Positions 8,457 through 17,052 of a stretch of DNA of 64,000 bases are shown piece by piece. The position numbers and the translations under genes are program-made. The stretch covers positions 2,207,978-2,271,977 of the forward strand of contig NZ_CH672413.1 in the NCBI RefSeq assembly GCF_000152705.1, read 5' to 3'. Below the pieces are notes generated by a model that made no database searches, was not told the DNA's origin, and worked only from the letters and a program-made list of their open reading frames with translations. Position 1 is the stretch's first letter. Each line of letters starts with the position of its first letter. This DNA comes from Janibacter sp. HTCC2649. GTDB lineage: Bacteria > Actinomycetota > Actinomycetes > Actinomycetales > Dermatophilaceae.

Positions 8457-9961
8457 ACGTGATGAGAACGAAGTCGATCGAGCAGTCGATCCGAGAGACG
8501 GACGAGCCGGAGTTCCAGCTCAAGAAGTCGTTGGGGTGGATCGACCTCACCGTCTTCGGCATCGGTGTCATCATCGGCGCCGGCATCTTCACCTTCACCG
8601 GCAAGGCCGCTCAGGCGTATGCGGGTCCGTCGATCGTCATCTCGTTCGTCGTCGCCGCCGTCGTGTGCGCACTCGCGGCGCTCTGCTACGCCGAGTTCGC
8701 CTCGACCGTGCCCGTGTCCGGGTCGGCCTACACGTTCTCCTACGCCTCGCTCGGCGAGATCGTCGCGTGGATCATCGGCTGGGACCTCCTGCTCGAGCTC
8801 GCGCTCGGCGCCGGCGTCGTCTCGCAGGGATGGTCGCAGTACGCGAACCTGCTGCTCACCGACGCGGGCATCCACCTCCCCGACGCGTTGGCGCCCAAGA
8901 CCCTCGAGAACCCCGGCGGCCAGTTCAACATCCTGGCGTTCGTGCTCATCGTGGCCCTCACCGGACTCGTCGCCTGGGGCATCAAGGAGTCGATGCGCGT
9001 CAACCTCGTGCTCGTCGCCATCAAGCTCTTCGTGGTGCTGTTCGTCATCTTCGCCGGGCTGGCCTACATCAAGGCGTCGAACTACAGCCCCTTCATCCCG
9101 CCGGCCGAGGCGACGGAGGCGGCCAAGGGCATCCACCAACCACTCATCCAGTGGGCCTTCGGCTTCACCCCGAGCACCTATGGCGTCGGCGGCATCTTTG
9201 CCGGGGCCTCGATCGTCTTCTTCGCCTACATCGGGTTCGACGTCGTCGCGACCACCGCCGAAGAGGCCAAGAACCCGCAGCGCGACCTGCCCATCGGCAT
9301 CATCGCCTCGCTCGTCATCTGCACGGTGCTCTACGTGGCGGTCGCGTTCGTCATCACGGGGATGGTCAAGTACGACAAGATCGACCCGTCAGCCGCGCTG
9401 GCCAGTGCCTTCGCCGACGTCGGGAAACCCGGCTACAGCACGATCATCTCGGCGGGCGCCGTCGCTGGTCTGACCACCGTCGTGATGACGCTCATCATCG
9501 GAGCGACCCGCGTGGTCTTCGCGATGGCCCGTGACCGCCTGCTGCCGCCGTCACTGGCGCGCACCAACCCCAAGACCGGCACGCCGGTGCGGATCACGAT
9601 CATCGTGGGCCTCATTGTCGCCATCATCGGGTCCTGGCTCGGCAACCACATCAACCTCGAGGAGATGGTCAACATCGGCACCCTGTCGGCGTTCGCGCTC
9701 GTGTCGCTCGCGGTGCCGATCCTGCGCAAGAAGCGACCCGACCTCAAGCGGGCCTTCACCGTGCCGTGGTCGCCGTACCTGCCGATCTTCGCGGCGCTGG
9801 CCTCGGTCTACCTGATGATGAACCTCTCGCTGGAGACCTGGATCCGCTTCCTCATCTGGATGGCCCTCGGCTTCGTCATCTACTTCAGCTACGGCTACCA
9901 CCGCTCGCGACTCTCCGGCAACGCGCGCGAGGGCGACATCCCGAGCATGACCTCCACCTGA
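8453..9961 (+). CDS. APC-family amino-acid permease
   Basis: 502 residues with 12 or more hydrophobic helices. The APC signature GIGVIIGAGIFTFTGKAA (TM1, about 36-53) and FFAYIGFDVVATTAEEAKNPQRDLP (TM6 and loop) identify a cationic or broad amino-acid permease of the CAT/YfnA type. Ribosome-binding site GAAGGGA lies before ATG 8453, which overlaps the PH-domain gene. Transcription probably ends at the hairpin at 9994-10059. Substrate not determinable here. Confidence 0.9.
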   Translation: MNVMRTKSIEQSIRETDEPEFQLKKSLGWIDLTVFGIGVIIGAGIFTFTGKAAQAYAGPSIVISFVVAAVVCALAALCYAEFASTVPVSGSAYTFSYASLGEIVAWIIGWDLLLELALGAGVVSQGWSQYANLLLTDAGIHLPDALAPKTLENPGGQFNILAFVLIVALTGLVAWGIKESMRVNLVLVAIKLFVVLFVIFAGLAYIKASNYSPFIPPAEATEAAKGIHQPLIQWAFGFTPSTYGVGGIFAGASIVFFAYIGFDVVATTAEEAKNPQRDLPIGIIASLVICTVLYVAVAFVITGMVKYDKIDPSAALASAFADVGKPGYSTIISAGAVAGLTTVVMTLIIGATRVVFAMARDRLLPPSLARTNPKTGTPVRITIIVGLIVAIIGSWLGNHINLEEMVNIGTLSAFALVSLAVPILRKKRPDLKRAFTVPWSPYLPIFAALASVYLMMNLSLETWIRFLIWMALGFVIYFSYGYHRSRLSGNAREGDIPSMTST

Positions 9962-9993
9962 CCCGAGGCCAAACCGTGCGCGCCCCGCGCCAC

Positions 9994-10059
9994 GAGTCGA
10001 GGTAGTACGAAACGCCGATCCCACCGCCGTGGGATCGGCGTTTCGTACTACCTCGACTC
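9994..10059. repeat. Perfect 31-bp-stem hairpin, copy 1 of a paired palindrome
   Basis: 31-bp perfect inverted repeat with a 4-base loop (CGCC). The base half of each arm is GTCGAGGTAGTACGAAACG; the tip is GATCCCAC/GTGGGATC. Lies between the convergent permease and DUF559 genes, five bases past the latter's stop, so it can act as a two-way terminator. Shares its basal arm with copy 2 at 11099. Confidence 0.9.
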
Positions 10060-10063
10060 CGCT

Positions 10064-11047
10064 TCAGGCGAGATGAAGATCCGACGCAGGGACTCCCAAC
10101 TCACGGGCCAGGCGACGCAGCATGGCGAGCCGCTTGGGCCGCGTGTAGACATCGCCAGCGAAGATCTCCACAAAGGTCCAGCCCTCGTCCTCTGCGAGGT
10201 GTCGCCTGGCCACATCCACGGCACGTTGACGAATTTCCTTGTGATGCTCCCCTTGGTACTCGCCGATGACGCGCTGATCTCGCCACACGAAGTCACCCTC
10301 GAGCATCCAGCCCGCTCCGCCCTCGACAGCCCCATCACCGCCGCTCTCGTCGAACTCCACATGGATGTTGAGCTCGGGCGCTGGCAGGCCGGCCCGATGG
10401 AACATGAGCCTGGCTCGGGTCTCCATGGGCGACTTGGACCTGGGTGAGACCAGCGACAGCGCCTCGGTCAGGACCTTCTTGCCGCGAGGCCGAACCCGGG
10501 AATTCAGGACCGCGCGCATCGAGGCGACGCCCTCACCTCTTGCGGCGTCGTCACCCAACATCTTTTCGAGCCTGCGTGCCACGACATCGCCCGCCACCAC
10601 GAGGTCGTCAAGGTCCAGCCCTCGCTTCATGACTTCACCGAGGTCCACCCAGGTGTCGGCGAGACCGGTGACTGCAACTTCGCCGTGCCTCACGACCGTG
10701 CGACGAGTCAGACCTCGGTGACCAATGCACCCGACCCGCTTCACCGGACCGGCTCTGGGTCCACACATCACGTCAAGGTCCTCCTGAGCCTCCACTCGTC
10801 TGGGCAACGGGATCTCCCACAGTTGAGCGGCGGAGACATGTGAGAGCGCCACTGCGCCATGCATCGCGACGAGGAACGCACTGGCCCGCTCCGCCAACGT
10901 GCTGGGCTCCTCGACAGCGCGCGAACCGTGCGTCACCACCACGAGGCCAGGGTCACGCAGGTCCGTGGGACGCACGCCGAGCGAACGAGCCTCTCGAGTC
11001 GAGAAAGGCCCGCTCGAGAGCGCGTCCGGCAAAGGCTTCATCGACAA
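10064..11047 (-). CDS. DUF559 (Vsr-like nuclease fold) protein with AbiEi-like N terminus
   Basis: 327 residues. The N-terminal part (FSTREARSLGVRPTDLRD, then ALSHVSAAQLWEIPLP) looks like the transcriptional-regulator/AbiEi-like region seen in many actinobacterial DUF559 proteins. The C-terminal part (about 205-327) has the nuclease-fold pattern SPMETRARLMFHRAGLP (Glu), LEGDFVWRDQRVIGEYQGEHH (D and E-x-Q), typical of the DUF559/Vsr restriction-endonuclease-like fold. These genes are common, often multicopy and of unknown role. This copy is bracketed on both sides by near-identical hairpins, so it may be a mobile or stably maintained cassette. Start ATG 11047; no strong ribosome-binding site. 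Confidence 0.75.
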   Translation of the reverse strand: MSMKPLPDALSSGPFSTREARSLGVRPTDLRDPGLVVVTHGSRAVEEPSTLAERASAFLVAMHGAVALSHVSAAQLWEIPLPRRVEAQEDLDVMCGPRAGPVKRVGCIGHRGLTRRTVVRHGEVAVTGLADTWVDLGEVMKRGLDLDDLVVAGDVVARRLEKMLGDDAARGEGVASMRAVLNSRVRPRGKKVLTEALSLVSPRSKSPMETRARLMFHRAGLPAPELNIHVEFDESGGDGAVEGGAGWMLEGDFVWRDQRVIGEYQGEHHKEIRQRAVDVARRHLAEDEGWTFVEIFAGDVYTRPKRLAMLRRLARELGVPASDLHLA

Positions 11048-11098
11048 AGATGATGGTCGAATGACACCTCAGGGCTGCGGAGTTGTCCCCAGCCCACG

Positions 11099-11158
11099 TC
11101 GAGGTAGTACGAAACGCCGAGACCACGCGGCTGGTCTCGGCGTTTCGTACTACCTCGA
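11099..11158. repeat. Perfect 27-bp-stem hairpin, copy 2 of a paired palindrome
   Basis: 27-bp perfect inverted repeat with a 6-base loop. The basal 22 bases of each arm match copy 1 at 9994; the tip differs (GACCA/TGGTC against TCCCAC/GTGGGA), and both arms changed together so pairing is kept. It sits between pntB and the DUF559 gene, both on the minus strand, so it may terminate pntB. Confidence 0.9.
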
Positions 11159-11184
11159 TCGCGCAGGAGCCCTTGGCTGACCCC

Positions 11185-12567
11185 TCAGAGGGCGGTGAGG
11201 ATGTCGGTGACGCGGTCCTTGGCGTCGCCGAACAGCATCTGCGAGTTCTCGCGGAAGAACAGCGGGTTCTGCACACCGGCATACCCCGTGGCCATCGACC
11301 GCTTGAACACGATGACGTCCTTGGCGTTCCACACCTGGAGCACCGGCATACCCGCGATCGGCGACGTGGGGTCCTCGGCAGCGGCAGGGTTGACCGTGTC
11401 GTTGGCACCGATGACCAGCACCACGTCGGTCGACGGGAAGTCGTCGTTGACCTCGTCCATCTCGAGCACGATGTCGTAGGGCACCTTGGCCTCGGCGAGG
11501 AGCACGTTCATGTGCCCGGGCAACCGGCCGGCAACGGGGTGGATCCCGAATCGCACGTCAACACCCCTGTCCCGCAGCCGCTTCGTCAGCTCGGCGACGG
11601 GGTACTGCGCCTGAGCCACAGCCATGCCGTAGCCCGGCGTGATGATGACGGAGGACGCATCACGCAACAGCTCGGCGACGCCTTCAGCAGTGACCTCCCG
11701 GTGCTCGCCGTAGTCCTTGTCCTCACCGACCACGACCGTCTGGCCGAAGCCGCCGGCGATGACCGACACGAACGACCGGTTCATGGCCTTGCACATGATG
11801 TAGCTGAGGATCGCACCCGAGGCACCCACGAGCGCACCAGTGACGATGAGCAGGTCGTTGCCGAGCATGAAGCCCGCAGCCGCCGCGGCCCACCCGGAGT
11901 ACGAGTTGAGCATCGACACGACGACGGGCATGTCGCCGCCACCGATCGATGCGACGAGGTGCCAGCCGAATGCCAGCGCGATGGCGGTCATGAGGAGCAG
12001 CGGCACGATCGAGTGCGACTGGATGAACCAGCCGAGCAGCAGCGCCGACACGACGAGCGCGGCCAGGTTGAGCCAGTGGCGCGCGGGCAGCATGAGCGGC
12101 GTCGACTTGATCCGCGCCGACAGCTTGAGGAACGCGACGATCGAGCCGGTCAGCGTCACCGCACCGATGAAGACACCGAGGAACACCTCGACCGAGTGGA
12201 TCGTGTCGGAGGTGTCGCCCACGACGAGGTGCGAGTTGATGCCGACGAGCACCGCCGCCAAGCCGACGAACGAGTGCAGCATCGCGACGAGCTCGGGCAT
12301 CTGGGTCATCTCGACCTTGCGCGCCCGCCACAGGCCGATGGCGGCACCGATGGCCATGGCCAGCGCGATGAGCAGCAGGGTCGACAGGGCGTGCGGCGAC
12401 CGCGACAGGGTGAGCCAGATGGTCGCGCCCAGGGCAATGACCATGCCGGTCACGCCGAACGCGTTGCCCTCCTTCGCGGACTCGTGCTTGGACAGCCCCG
12501 CGAGGGACAGGACGAAGAAGACGGCAGAGACGATGTATGCCGCAGAGACGACGTTGCTGGTAGCCAC
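11185..12567 (-). CDS. pntB: NAD(P) transhydrogenase subunit beta
   Basis: 460 residues, family length. About eight transmembrane helices fill the first 260 residues ([15 protein letters not shown] is the conserved proton-channel region), followed by the NADP(H)-binding domain with [38 protein letters not shown] and [14 protein letters not shown]. With PntA it couples proton entry to hydride transfer from NADH to NADP. Four bases downstream of pntA's stop, so one operon. Confidence 0.96.
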   Translation of the reverse strand: MATSNVVSAAYIVSAVFFVLSLAGLSKHESAKEGNAFGVTGMVIALGATIWLTLSRSPHALSTLLLIALAMAIGAAIGLWRARKVEMTQMPELVAMLHSFVGLAAVLVGINSHLVVGDTSDTIHSVEVFLGVFIGAVTLTGSIVAFLKLSARIKSTPLMLPARHWLNLAALVVSALLLGWFIQSHSIVPLLLMTAIALAFGWHLVASIGGGDMPVVVSMLNSYSGWAAAAAGFMLGNDLLIVTGALVGASGAILSYIMCKAMNRSFVSVIAGGFGQTVVVGEDKDYGEHREVTAEGVAELLRDASSVIITPGYGMAVAQAQYPVAELTKRLRDRGVDVRFGIHPVAGRLPGHMNVLLAEAKVPYDIVLEMDEVNDDFPSTDVVLVIGANDTVNPAAAEDPTSPIAGMPVLQVWNAKDVIVFKRSMATGYAGVQNPLFFRENSQMLFGDAKDRVTDILTAL

Positions 12568-12571
12568 CGGT

Positions 12572-14131
12572 TCAGTCCTTCCGGAACATCTCGAGCATGC
12601 GGCCGGTCACAGCGAAGCCTCCGAAGATGTTGATGCTGGCGACGAGGATCGCGAGGAACGCGAGCGTCTTGACGACCATGTCGTCCGAGTCGATCTGCAG
12701 CAACCCACCGACGACGATGATTCCGCTGATGGCGTTGGTCTCGGCCATGAGCGGCGTGTGGAGGGCGTGCGACACGTTGGAGATGACGTAGAAGCCGACG
12801 ATCACCGCGAGCGCAAAGACGGTGAAGTGTCCGAGGAAGACCGCGGGCGACGCCGACGCGACGAGCGCGAACACCAGTGCCCCGATGGCCATCCAGAGAT
12901 ACTTCATCCGCGGGTCGCGCGGCTTCTTGGGTTCCTTGGCCGCAGCCAGCGCAGCCGCTGCGGACGCGGCCGCCTCCTGACCACCAGTCGCAGGGGCGGC
13001 AGAGACCTGCACCGCGGGCGGGGGCCACAGCACCTCGCCCTCGTGGACGACGGTCATCCCCCGCTGGACCTGGTCCTCGAGGTCGAGCGTGAAGTTGCCG
13101 TCCTTCTCAGGGGTGACGAGCTTGAGGAGGTTGACGAGGTTGGTGCCGAACAGCTGCGACGCCTGGGTCGGGAGGCGACCAGGCAGGTCGGTGTAGCCCA
13201 GGATCGTCACGCCACCCTCGGTGACGACCTTCTGGTCAGCGACCGAGCCAGCGACGTTGCCACCATTGGCTGCTGCCATGTCGACGATGACCGAGCCCGG
13301 CTTCATCGAGGCGACCATCGCCTCGTCGAGCAGGCGCGGCGCCGGGCGACCCGGGATGAGAGCGGTGGTGATGACGATGTCGACGTCCGCGGCCTGCGCG
13401 GCATACAGCTCGGCGGCCTTGCGGTTGAAGTCCTCGCCCGTCTCCTTGGCATAGCCGTCACTACTGGGCACGTCGGGGCCGTCCGGAAGTTCTATGCGCA
13501 GGAACTCCGCGCCCATCGACTCGACCTGCTCGGCCACTTCGCTGCGGGCATCGAAGGCGCGCACGACGGCGCCGAGTGACCCCGCGGTGCCGATCGCGGA
13601 CAGACCCGCGACGCCAGCACCGATGACGAGCACCTTGGCCGGCGGCACCTTGCCCGCCGCCGTGACCTGGCCGGTGAAGAACGAACCGAACTCGTGCGCC
13701 GCCTCGATCACCGCGCGATAGCCGCCGATGTTGGCCATGGACGACAGGACGTCGAGCGACTGGGCACGCGAGATGCGCGGCACCGCGTCCATCGCGAGCG
13801 CCGTCACGCCACGCTCGGCCAGCCCCGCCACGAGCTCGGGCTTGAGGGCCGGCGACAGGAGACTCACGAACGTCTGGCCGCTGCGCAGCCGCGCCAGCTC
13901 CTCGGTCGACGGCGCGTTGATCTTGAGGATGATGTCGGTGTTCCACACCTCGTCACCCACGACGTCGGCGCCCGCCGCGGCATACGCATCGTCCTCGAAC
14001 GTCGCGCGGTGACCGGCACCATGCTGGACGAACACGGCATACCCGAGTCCGATGAGCTGCTCGACAGTCTTGGGAGTCGCGGCCACGCGGGTCTCGCCAG
14101 CCAACGACTCCAACGGCACACCGATGCGCAC
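12572..14131 (-). CDS. pntA: NAD(P) transhydrogenase subunit alpha
   Basis: 519 residues from GTG 14131, which follows a GAGGAGG ribosome-binding site and begins VRIGVPLE; a longer reading from 14245 lacks support. AlaDH/PNT N-terminal and NAD-binding domains ([21 protein letters not shown] at about 172-192; [12 protein letters not shown]) are followed by a Pro/Ala linker (about 375-405) and a C-terminal block of three or four transmembrane helices. Thus the subunit is the fused E. coli-type alpha, not the split form. Binds NAD(H) and completes the proton-translocating transhydrogenase with PntB. Confidence 0.95.
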   Translation of the reverse strand: MRIGVPLESLAGETRVAATPKTVEQLIGLGYAVFVQHGAGHRATFEDDAYAAAGADVVGDEVWNTDIILKINAPSTEELARLRSGQTFVSLLSPALKPELVAGLAERGVTALAMDAVPRISRAQSLDVLSSMANIGGYRAVIEAAHEFGSFFTGQVTAAGKVPPAKVLVIGAGVAGLSAIGTAGSLGAVVRAFDARSEVAEQVESMGAEFLRIELPDGPDVPSSDGYAKETGEDFNRKAAELYAAQAADVDIVITTALIPGRPAPRLLDEAMVASMKPGSVIVDMAAANGGNVAGSVADQKVVTEGGVTILGYTDLPGRLPTQASQLFGTNLVNLLKLVTPEKDGNFTLDLEDQVQRGMTVVHEGEVLWPPPAVQVSAAPATGGQEAAASAAAALAAAKEPKKPRDPRMKYLWMAIGALVFALVASASPAVFLGHFTVFALAVIVGFYVISNVSHALHTPLMAETNAISGIIVVGGLLQIDSDDMVVKTLAFLAILVASINIFGGFAVTGRMLEMFRKD

Positions 14132-14283
14132 AGGAGACCTCCTCGTCCGGGGACAGACATACGCCCGTGAACCTACTAGGACGACCCCATCCACCGCTCC
14201 CCATGTGACTGCCACGACGGTGCCGTCCCGTTCCTCGGTCCTCAACCCACCGCTGCAGCCACTGCTTTGGCTACGGTCGTGCC

Positions 14284-14715
14284 ATGGATGACACGAAGCT
14301 GTGGCTCATCGGCGCGCTCGCCCTCGTGATCGTCGTGGCGGCCCTCATCTGGGTCCTGCGGCAGCGCGGTGGTGCCGACACGTCCGTGTCACCCCACGAC
14401 TACGGCGCACCAGAAGTTACCGTCACCGGGCAGTCCGGGGCGAGTGGCCTCACCTTCGGAGGCTCCGCTGCCGATGACGCCGTGCTCGACCAGACCGTCC
14501 CGCTCAGTCGGCTCGGCGGCGCCGGTTGGCGCGATGGCAGCGGCGTTCCGCCGCAACAGGCGACCGATGGGTATGCCGGTGAGTCCCGTTCCTGGGGCGA
14601 CGACGAGTCCGCTGTCGTGCCGGAACAGGCCTACGAGCACCACGTCGAGGTCGACAACACGGGTCCACGCCCGCCGCTGGACGAGGGCGATCGCGAGCGC
14701 GGCGGTCACTGGTGA
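14284..14715 (+). CDS. Single-pass membrane protein of unknown function
   Basis: 143 residues. One N-terminal transmembrane helix ([20 protein letters not shown], about 6-25) with a positive stop (RQRGG) puts the polar, acidic remainder in the cytoplasm. The tail has no recognisable domain. Divergent from pntA and convergent with the sunset-domain gene, which has the same one-helix-plus-acidic-tail layout on a larger scale. Confidence 0.65.
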   Translation: MDDTKLWLIGALALVIVVAALIWVLRQRGGADTSVSPHDYGAPEVTVTGQSGASGLTFGGSAADDAVLDQTVPLSRLGGAGWRDGSGVPPQQATDGYAGESRSWGDDESAVVPEQAYEHHVEVDNTGPRPPLDEGDRERGGHW

Positions 14716-14760
14716 CTGGCTGAAGCCGCCCTCGGGAGCCGCGGTTCAACTCTGGTCCCA

Positions 14761-14817
14761 CGAGATGGGGCGACACGCTGTGGCCTGGTTCAGGTCACCG
14801 CGTGTCGCCCCGTCTCG
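14761..14817. terminator. Bidirectional terminator-like hairpin
   Basis: Arms of 18 bases with one mismatch (GAGATGGGGCGACACGC at the 5' side, GCGTGTCGCCCCGTCTC at the 3' side) and a 21-base loop, between convergent genes ending at 14715 and 14836. No T-tract, as is usual in high-GC actinobacteria. Confidence 0.7.
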
Positions 14818-14835
14818 ATGCAGAAGGCGGAGTGG

Positions 14836-16965
14836 TCAGCCCTCCGAGGGGTTGAAGCCGGCGCGGCGGGCGGCTTCCTCGTTGTAGAACCACACGTCCG
14901 GCTCGGCCGAGTCGTAGCCCGCGGCGCCGGGGAGACGGAAGGTGCGCGTGTCGTTGTACGCCTGCACCGGGTGGTCGGCCGGCTGCGCGCGGTCCTCGAA
15001 CGGTGCGGCCGAACCGACGCCGAAGCCACCGTCGCGGATCTCGTCGACGCCGGAGATGCGTCGGCTCCACCCGCCGCCCTCGCCGGAGCCTTCACCGTCC
15101 GTGAGCTCGTCCTGCGAACCCGCATCGGGGACGTCGGACGTGGTGCCGGCGTCGTTGTGGGTGTCGGCTTCGTCGGAGACCGGCGCGTCTGAACCCGTGT
15201 CCTCGACATCGGCCGAATCGTCACTCGCGGACTCGTCGTCGACGGGGTTGATGCGATCCGTGCCATCCGGCCAGTGGGTGGCGTCGCCGCCATCGGTACT
15301 GGCCTCGGTGTCGGTGGTCGACTCGGTGTCGGTGGTCGACTCGGTGTCCACGATCGGATCAGTGTCCGCGGTGGCCGCGTCCTCGGTCGCCACGGAGGTG
15401 TCCTCGTCGTCCCAGGTCTCCTCCGTCGTCGGCTCCTCGGCCGCGACCTCGCCAGTGGCCACCTCGCCAGTCGAAGGCTTCTCTGCTGTCACGTCCTCGT
15501 CACCGAGGTCGTCGCGCGATCCGTCGTAGGTCGCGGCCGAGGTGTGCTCGTCCGCGATCACCTCACCGGAGTCGGACTCATCGGTCACGAACTCATCTGT
15601 CACGGACTCGTCGGCCGGCGCGGCCGACTCGGCGGGCAGCGGCTCGGTCGAGGCGTAGTCCTCGATGTCACCGATGATCGCCGTGTCCCCTGCCGACTCG
15701 GAGGACTCGACGTCCGCCGACTGTGCGTCCGAGGTCTCGACGTCAGCGGTCTCCACGTCAGAGGTCTCGACGTCAGCGGTCTCAGCGCGGTCCTCGTCCA
15801 CCACAGCGGGCTCGTCGGCAGCAACGGGTTCGTCGACGTCGCTGGGCTCTGCGGTGTACCACTCCTGCGTCGTCGGCTCCGCGACAGCAGCGTCCTCGGG
15901 GGAGCGAGTCTCATCGAGCGCGGGTGCAGCCGACTCGGCAGGCAACGGCTCGGTGGAGGCGTAGTCCTCGACGTCGCTGATGATCGCCGTGTCCCCTGCC
16001 GCCTCAGTGGACTCAGTGGACTCGGTGGACTCGGCGGGCTCTGCGGCGTCCCAGTCCTGGGTGACGGGCTCGGACATGACCGGCTCGGACTCCACCGGAG
16101 CAGACTCCACGGAACCAGGCTCGACCGCACCAGACTGAACCGACTGGGGCTCCACGAACTCGGGCTCGGCGGCCGGGGCATCCCACGAGGTGGCCGACTC
16201 AGCGGCCGGCTCCTGGACGAGGGGCTCGTTGTCGGCGTAGTCGGCTCCCGACGCGAGGCGCGCGGCCTCGTCGTCGGTCACGTTGCCGCGGGTGGCGGCA
16301 TACGCGCTTCCGATGGCGGCCGCACCGGCACCGGCGGCAGCTGCCCCGGTACCCCAACTGCCACGGTCACGCTCGGGCTCGGCCTCGACGACCGGCTCGG
16401 GCTCTGCCTCGACGACCGGTTCTGCGACGGGCGCGGGTGCCGACTCGACGGGGGGAGCAGGCTGGTAGGTGACGTTCTCCGCCGGGACGGCAGAAGCGTC
16501 GGACTGCGCCGCCGGGACGGGGGCGTGGACGCGGGTCTCGTCGAGCGGACGGATGTCATCGTCGAGGTCCTCGGGAAGCGGACGCGGGTCGTCGGCAGCG
16601 ACCTCGACGTCGGGGTCGATCTCGTCGGCGCGACGCAGTTCGGCGTCGTGGGCCAGGCGGGCGCGCTCGAGGTCTTCCTGGTGACGACGCGCCTCGTCCT
16701 CGACGCGCTGGGCCTCACGGGCGCTCTCCTCCGCCTGCCGGGCGCGCTGCTCGGCCTCCTGGCGCGCGAACGAGGCTCGCTCATCGGCCTGCTGAGCGAA
16801 CGCTTCCTGCCCGCGGATCGTCGCACCGCGCTGGTCTGCGGCGGCCCGGATGGTCGCTGCCTCTGCTCGCTGCTCGTCCAGCTGACGCTGCTTGCCCCTG
16901 GAGACGAACCACCAGACCAGGAAGAGCAGGGCGAGGATGACCAGGGCGCCGATGAGGTACTTCAT
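14836..16965 (-). CDS. Membrane-anchored acidic repeat protein with C-terminal sunset-like domain
   Basis: 709 residues from ATG 16965 (MKYLIGALV, preceded by GGAG). One N-terminal transmembrane helix (IGALVILALLFLVWWFV) is followed by an Arg/Gln/Glu-rich coiled coil (about 20-125), then about 480 residues of Asp/Glu/Ser/Thr/Val-rich low-complexity sequence with internal repeats, including two near-identical 26-residue copies around DVEDYASTEPLPAESAA and short VETSD and TDTEST runs. The final 45 residues (YNDTRTFRLPGAAGYD, EPDVWFYNEEAARRAGF) resemble the short sunset domain found at the ends of actinobacterial proteins. A cytoplasmic scaffold or envelope-linked role is possible; function unknown. 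Confidence 0.75.
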   Translation of the reverse strand: MKYLIGALVILALLFLVWWFVSRGKQRQLDEQRAEAATIRAAADQRGATIRGQEAFAQQADERASFARQEAEQRARQAEESAREAQRVEDEARRHQEDLERARLAHDAELRRADEIDPDVEVAADDPRPLPEDLDDDIRPLDETRVHAPVPAAQSDASAVPAENVTYQPAPPVESAPAPVAEPVVEAEPEPVVEAEPERDRGSWGTGAAAAGAGAAAIGSAYAATRGNVTDDEAARLASGADYADNEPLVQEPAAESATSWDAPAAEPEFVEPQSVQSGAVEPGSVESAPVESEPVMSEPVTQDWDAAEPAESTESTESTEAAGDTAIISDVEDYASTEPLPAESAAPALDETRSPEDAAVAEPTTQEWYTAEPSDVDEPVAADEPAVVDEDRAETADVETSDVETADVETSDAQSADVESSESAGDTAIIGDIEDYASTEPLPAESAAPADESVTDEFVTDESDSGEVIADEHTSAATYDGSRDDLGDEDVTAEKPSTGEVATGEVAAEEPTTEETWDDEDTSVATEDAATADTDPIVDTESTTDTESTTDTEASTDGGDATHWPDGTDRINPVDDESASDDSADVEDTGSDAPVSDEADTHNDAGTTSDVPDAGSQDELTDGEGSGEGGGWSRRISGVDEIRDGGFGVGSAAPFEDRAQPADHPVQAYNDTRTFRLPGAAGYDSAEPDVWFYNEEAARRAGFNPSEG
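15623..16007. repeat. Two 79-bp direct repeats inside the acidic protein gene
   Basis: Copies at 15623-15702 and 15929-16007 differ at only a few positions and encode the repeated GDTAII.D.EDYASTEPLPAESAA segment. Shorter tandem repeats lie nearby (an 18-base unit twice at about 15308-15345; VETSD units at about 15740-15785). Recombination between the large copies would shorten the protein in frame. Confidence 0.8.
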
Positions 16966-17052
16966 GGGACGTGTGCTCCTGACGGTTGACGTCGAGTGCG
17001 ACAGCACCCGCTACTGCCCCCAAACTACCGTCCGACCTGCGCCGATGGGCCG

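Noticed and set aside
15300-15790. Possible CRISPR-like or VNTR array
   Set aside because: Repeats are in frame, unevenly spaced and encode Asp/Glu/Ser/Thr-rich protein; no constant direct repeat with unique spacers, no cas genes.
15274-16989. Long plus-strand open frame opposite the acidic repeat protein
   Set aside because: Mirror of the minus-strand repeats; the minus-strand gene has a start with ribosome-binding site, a transmembrane helix and a conserved C-terminal domain.
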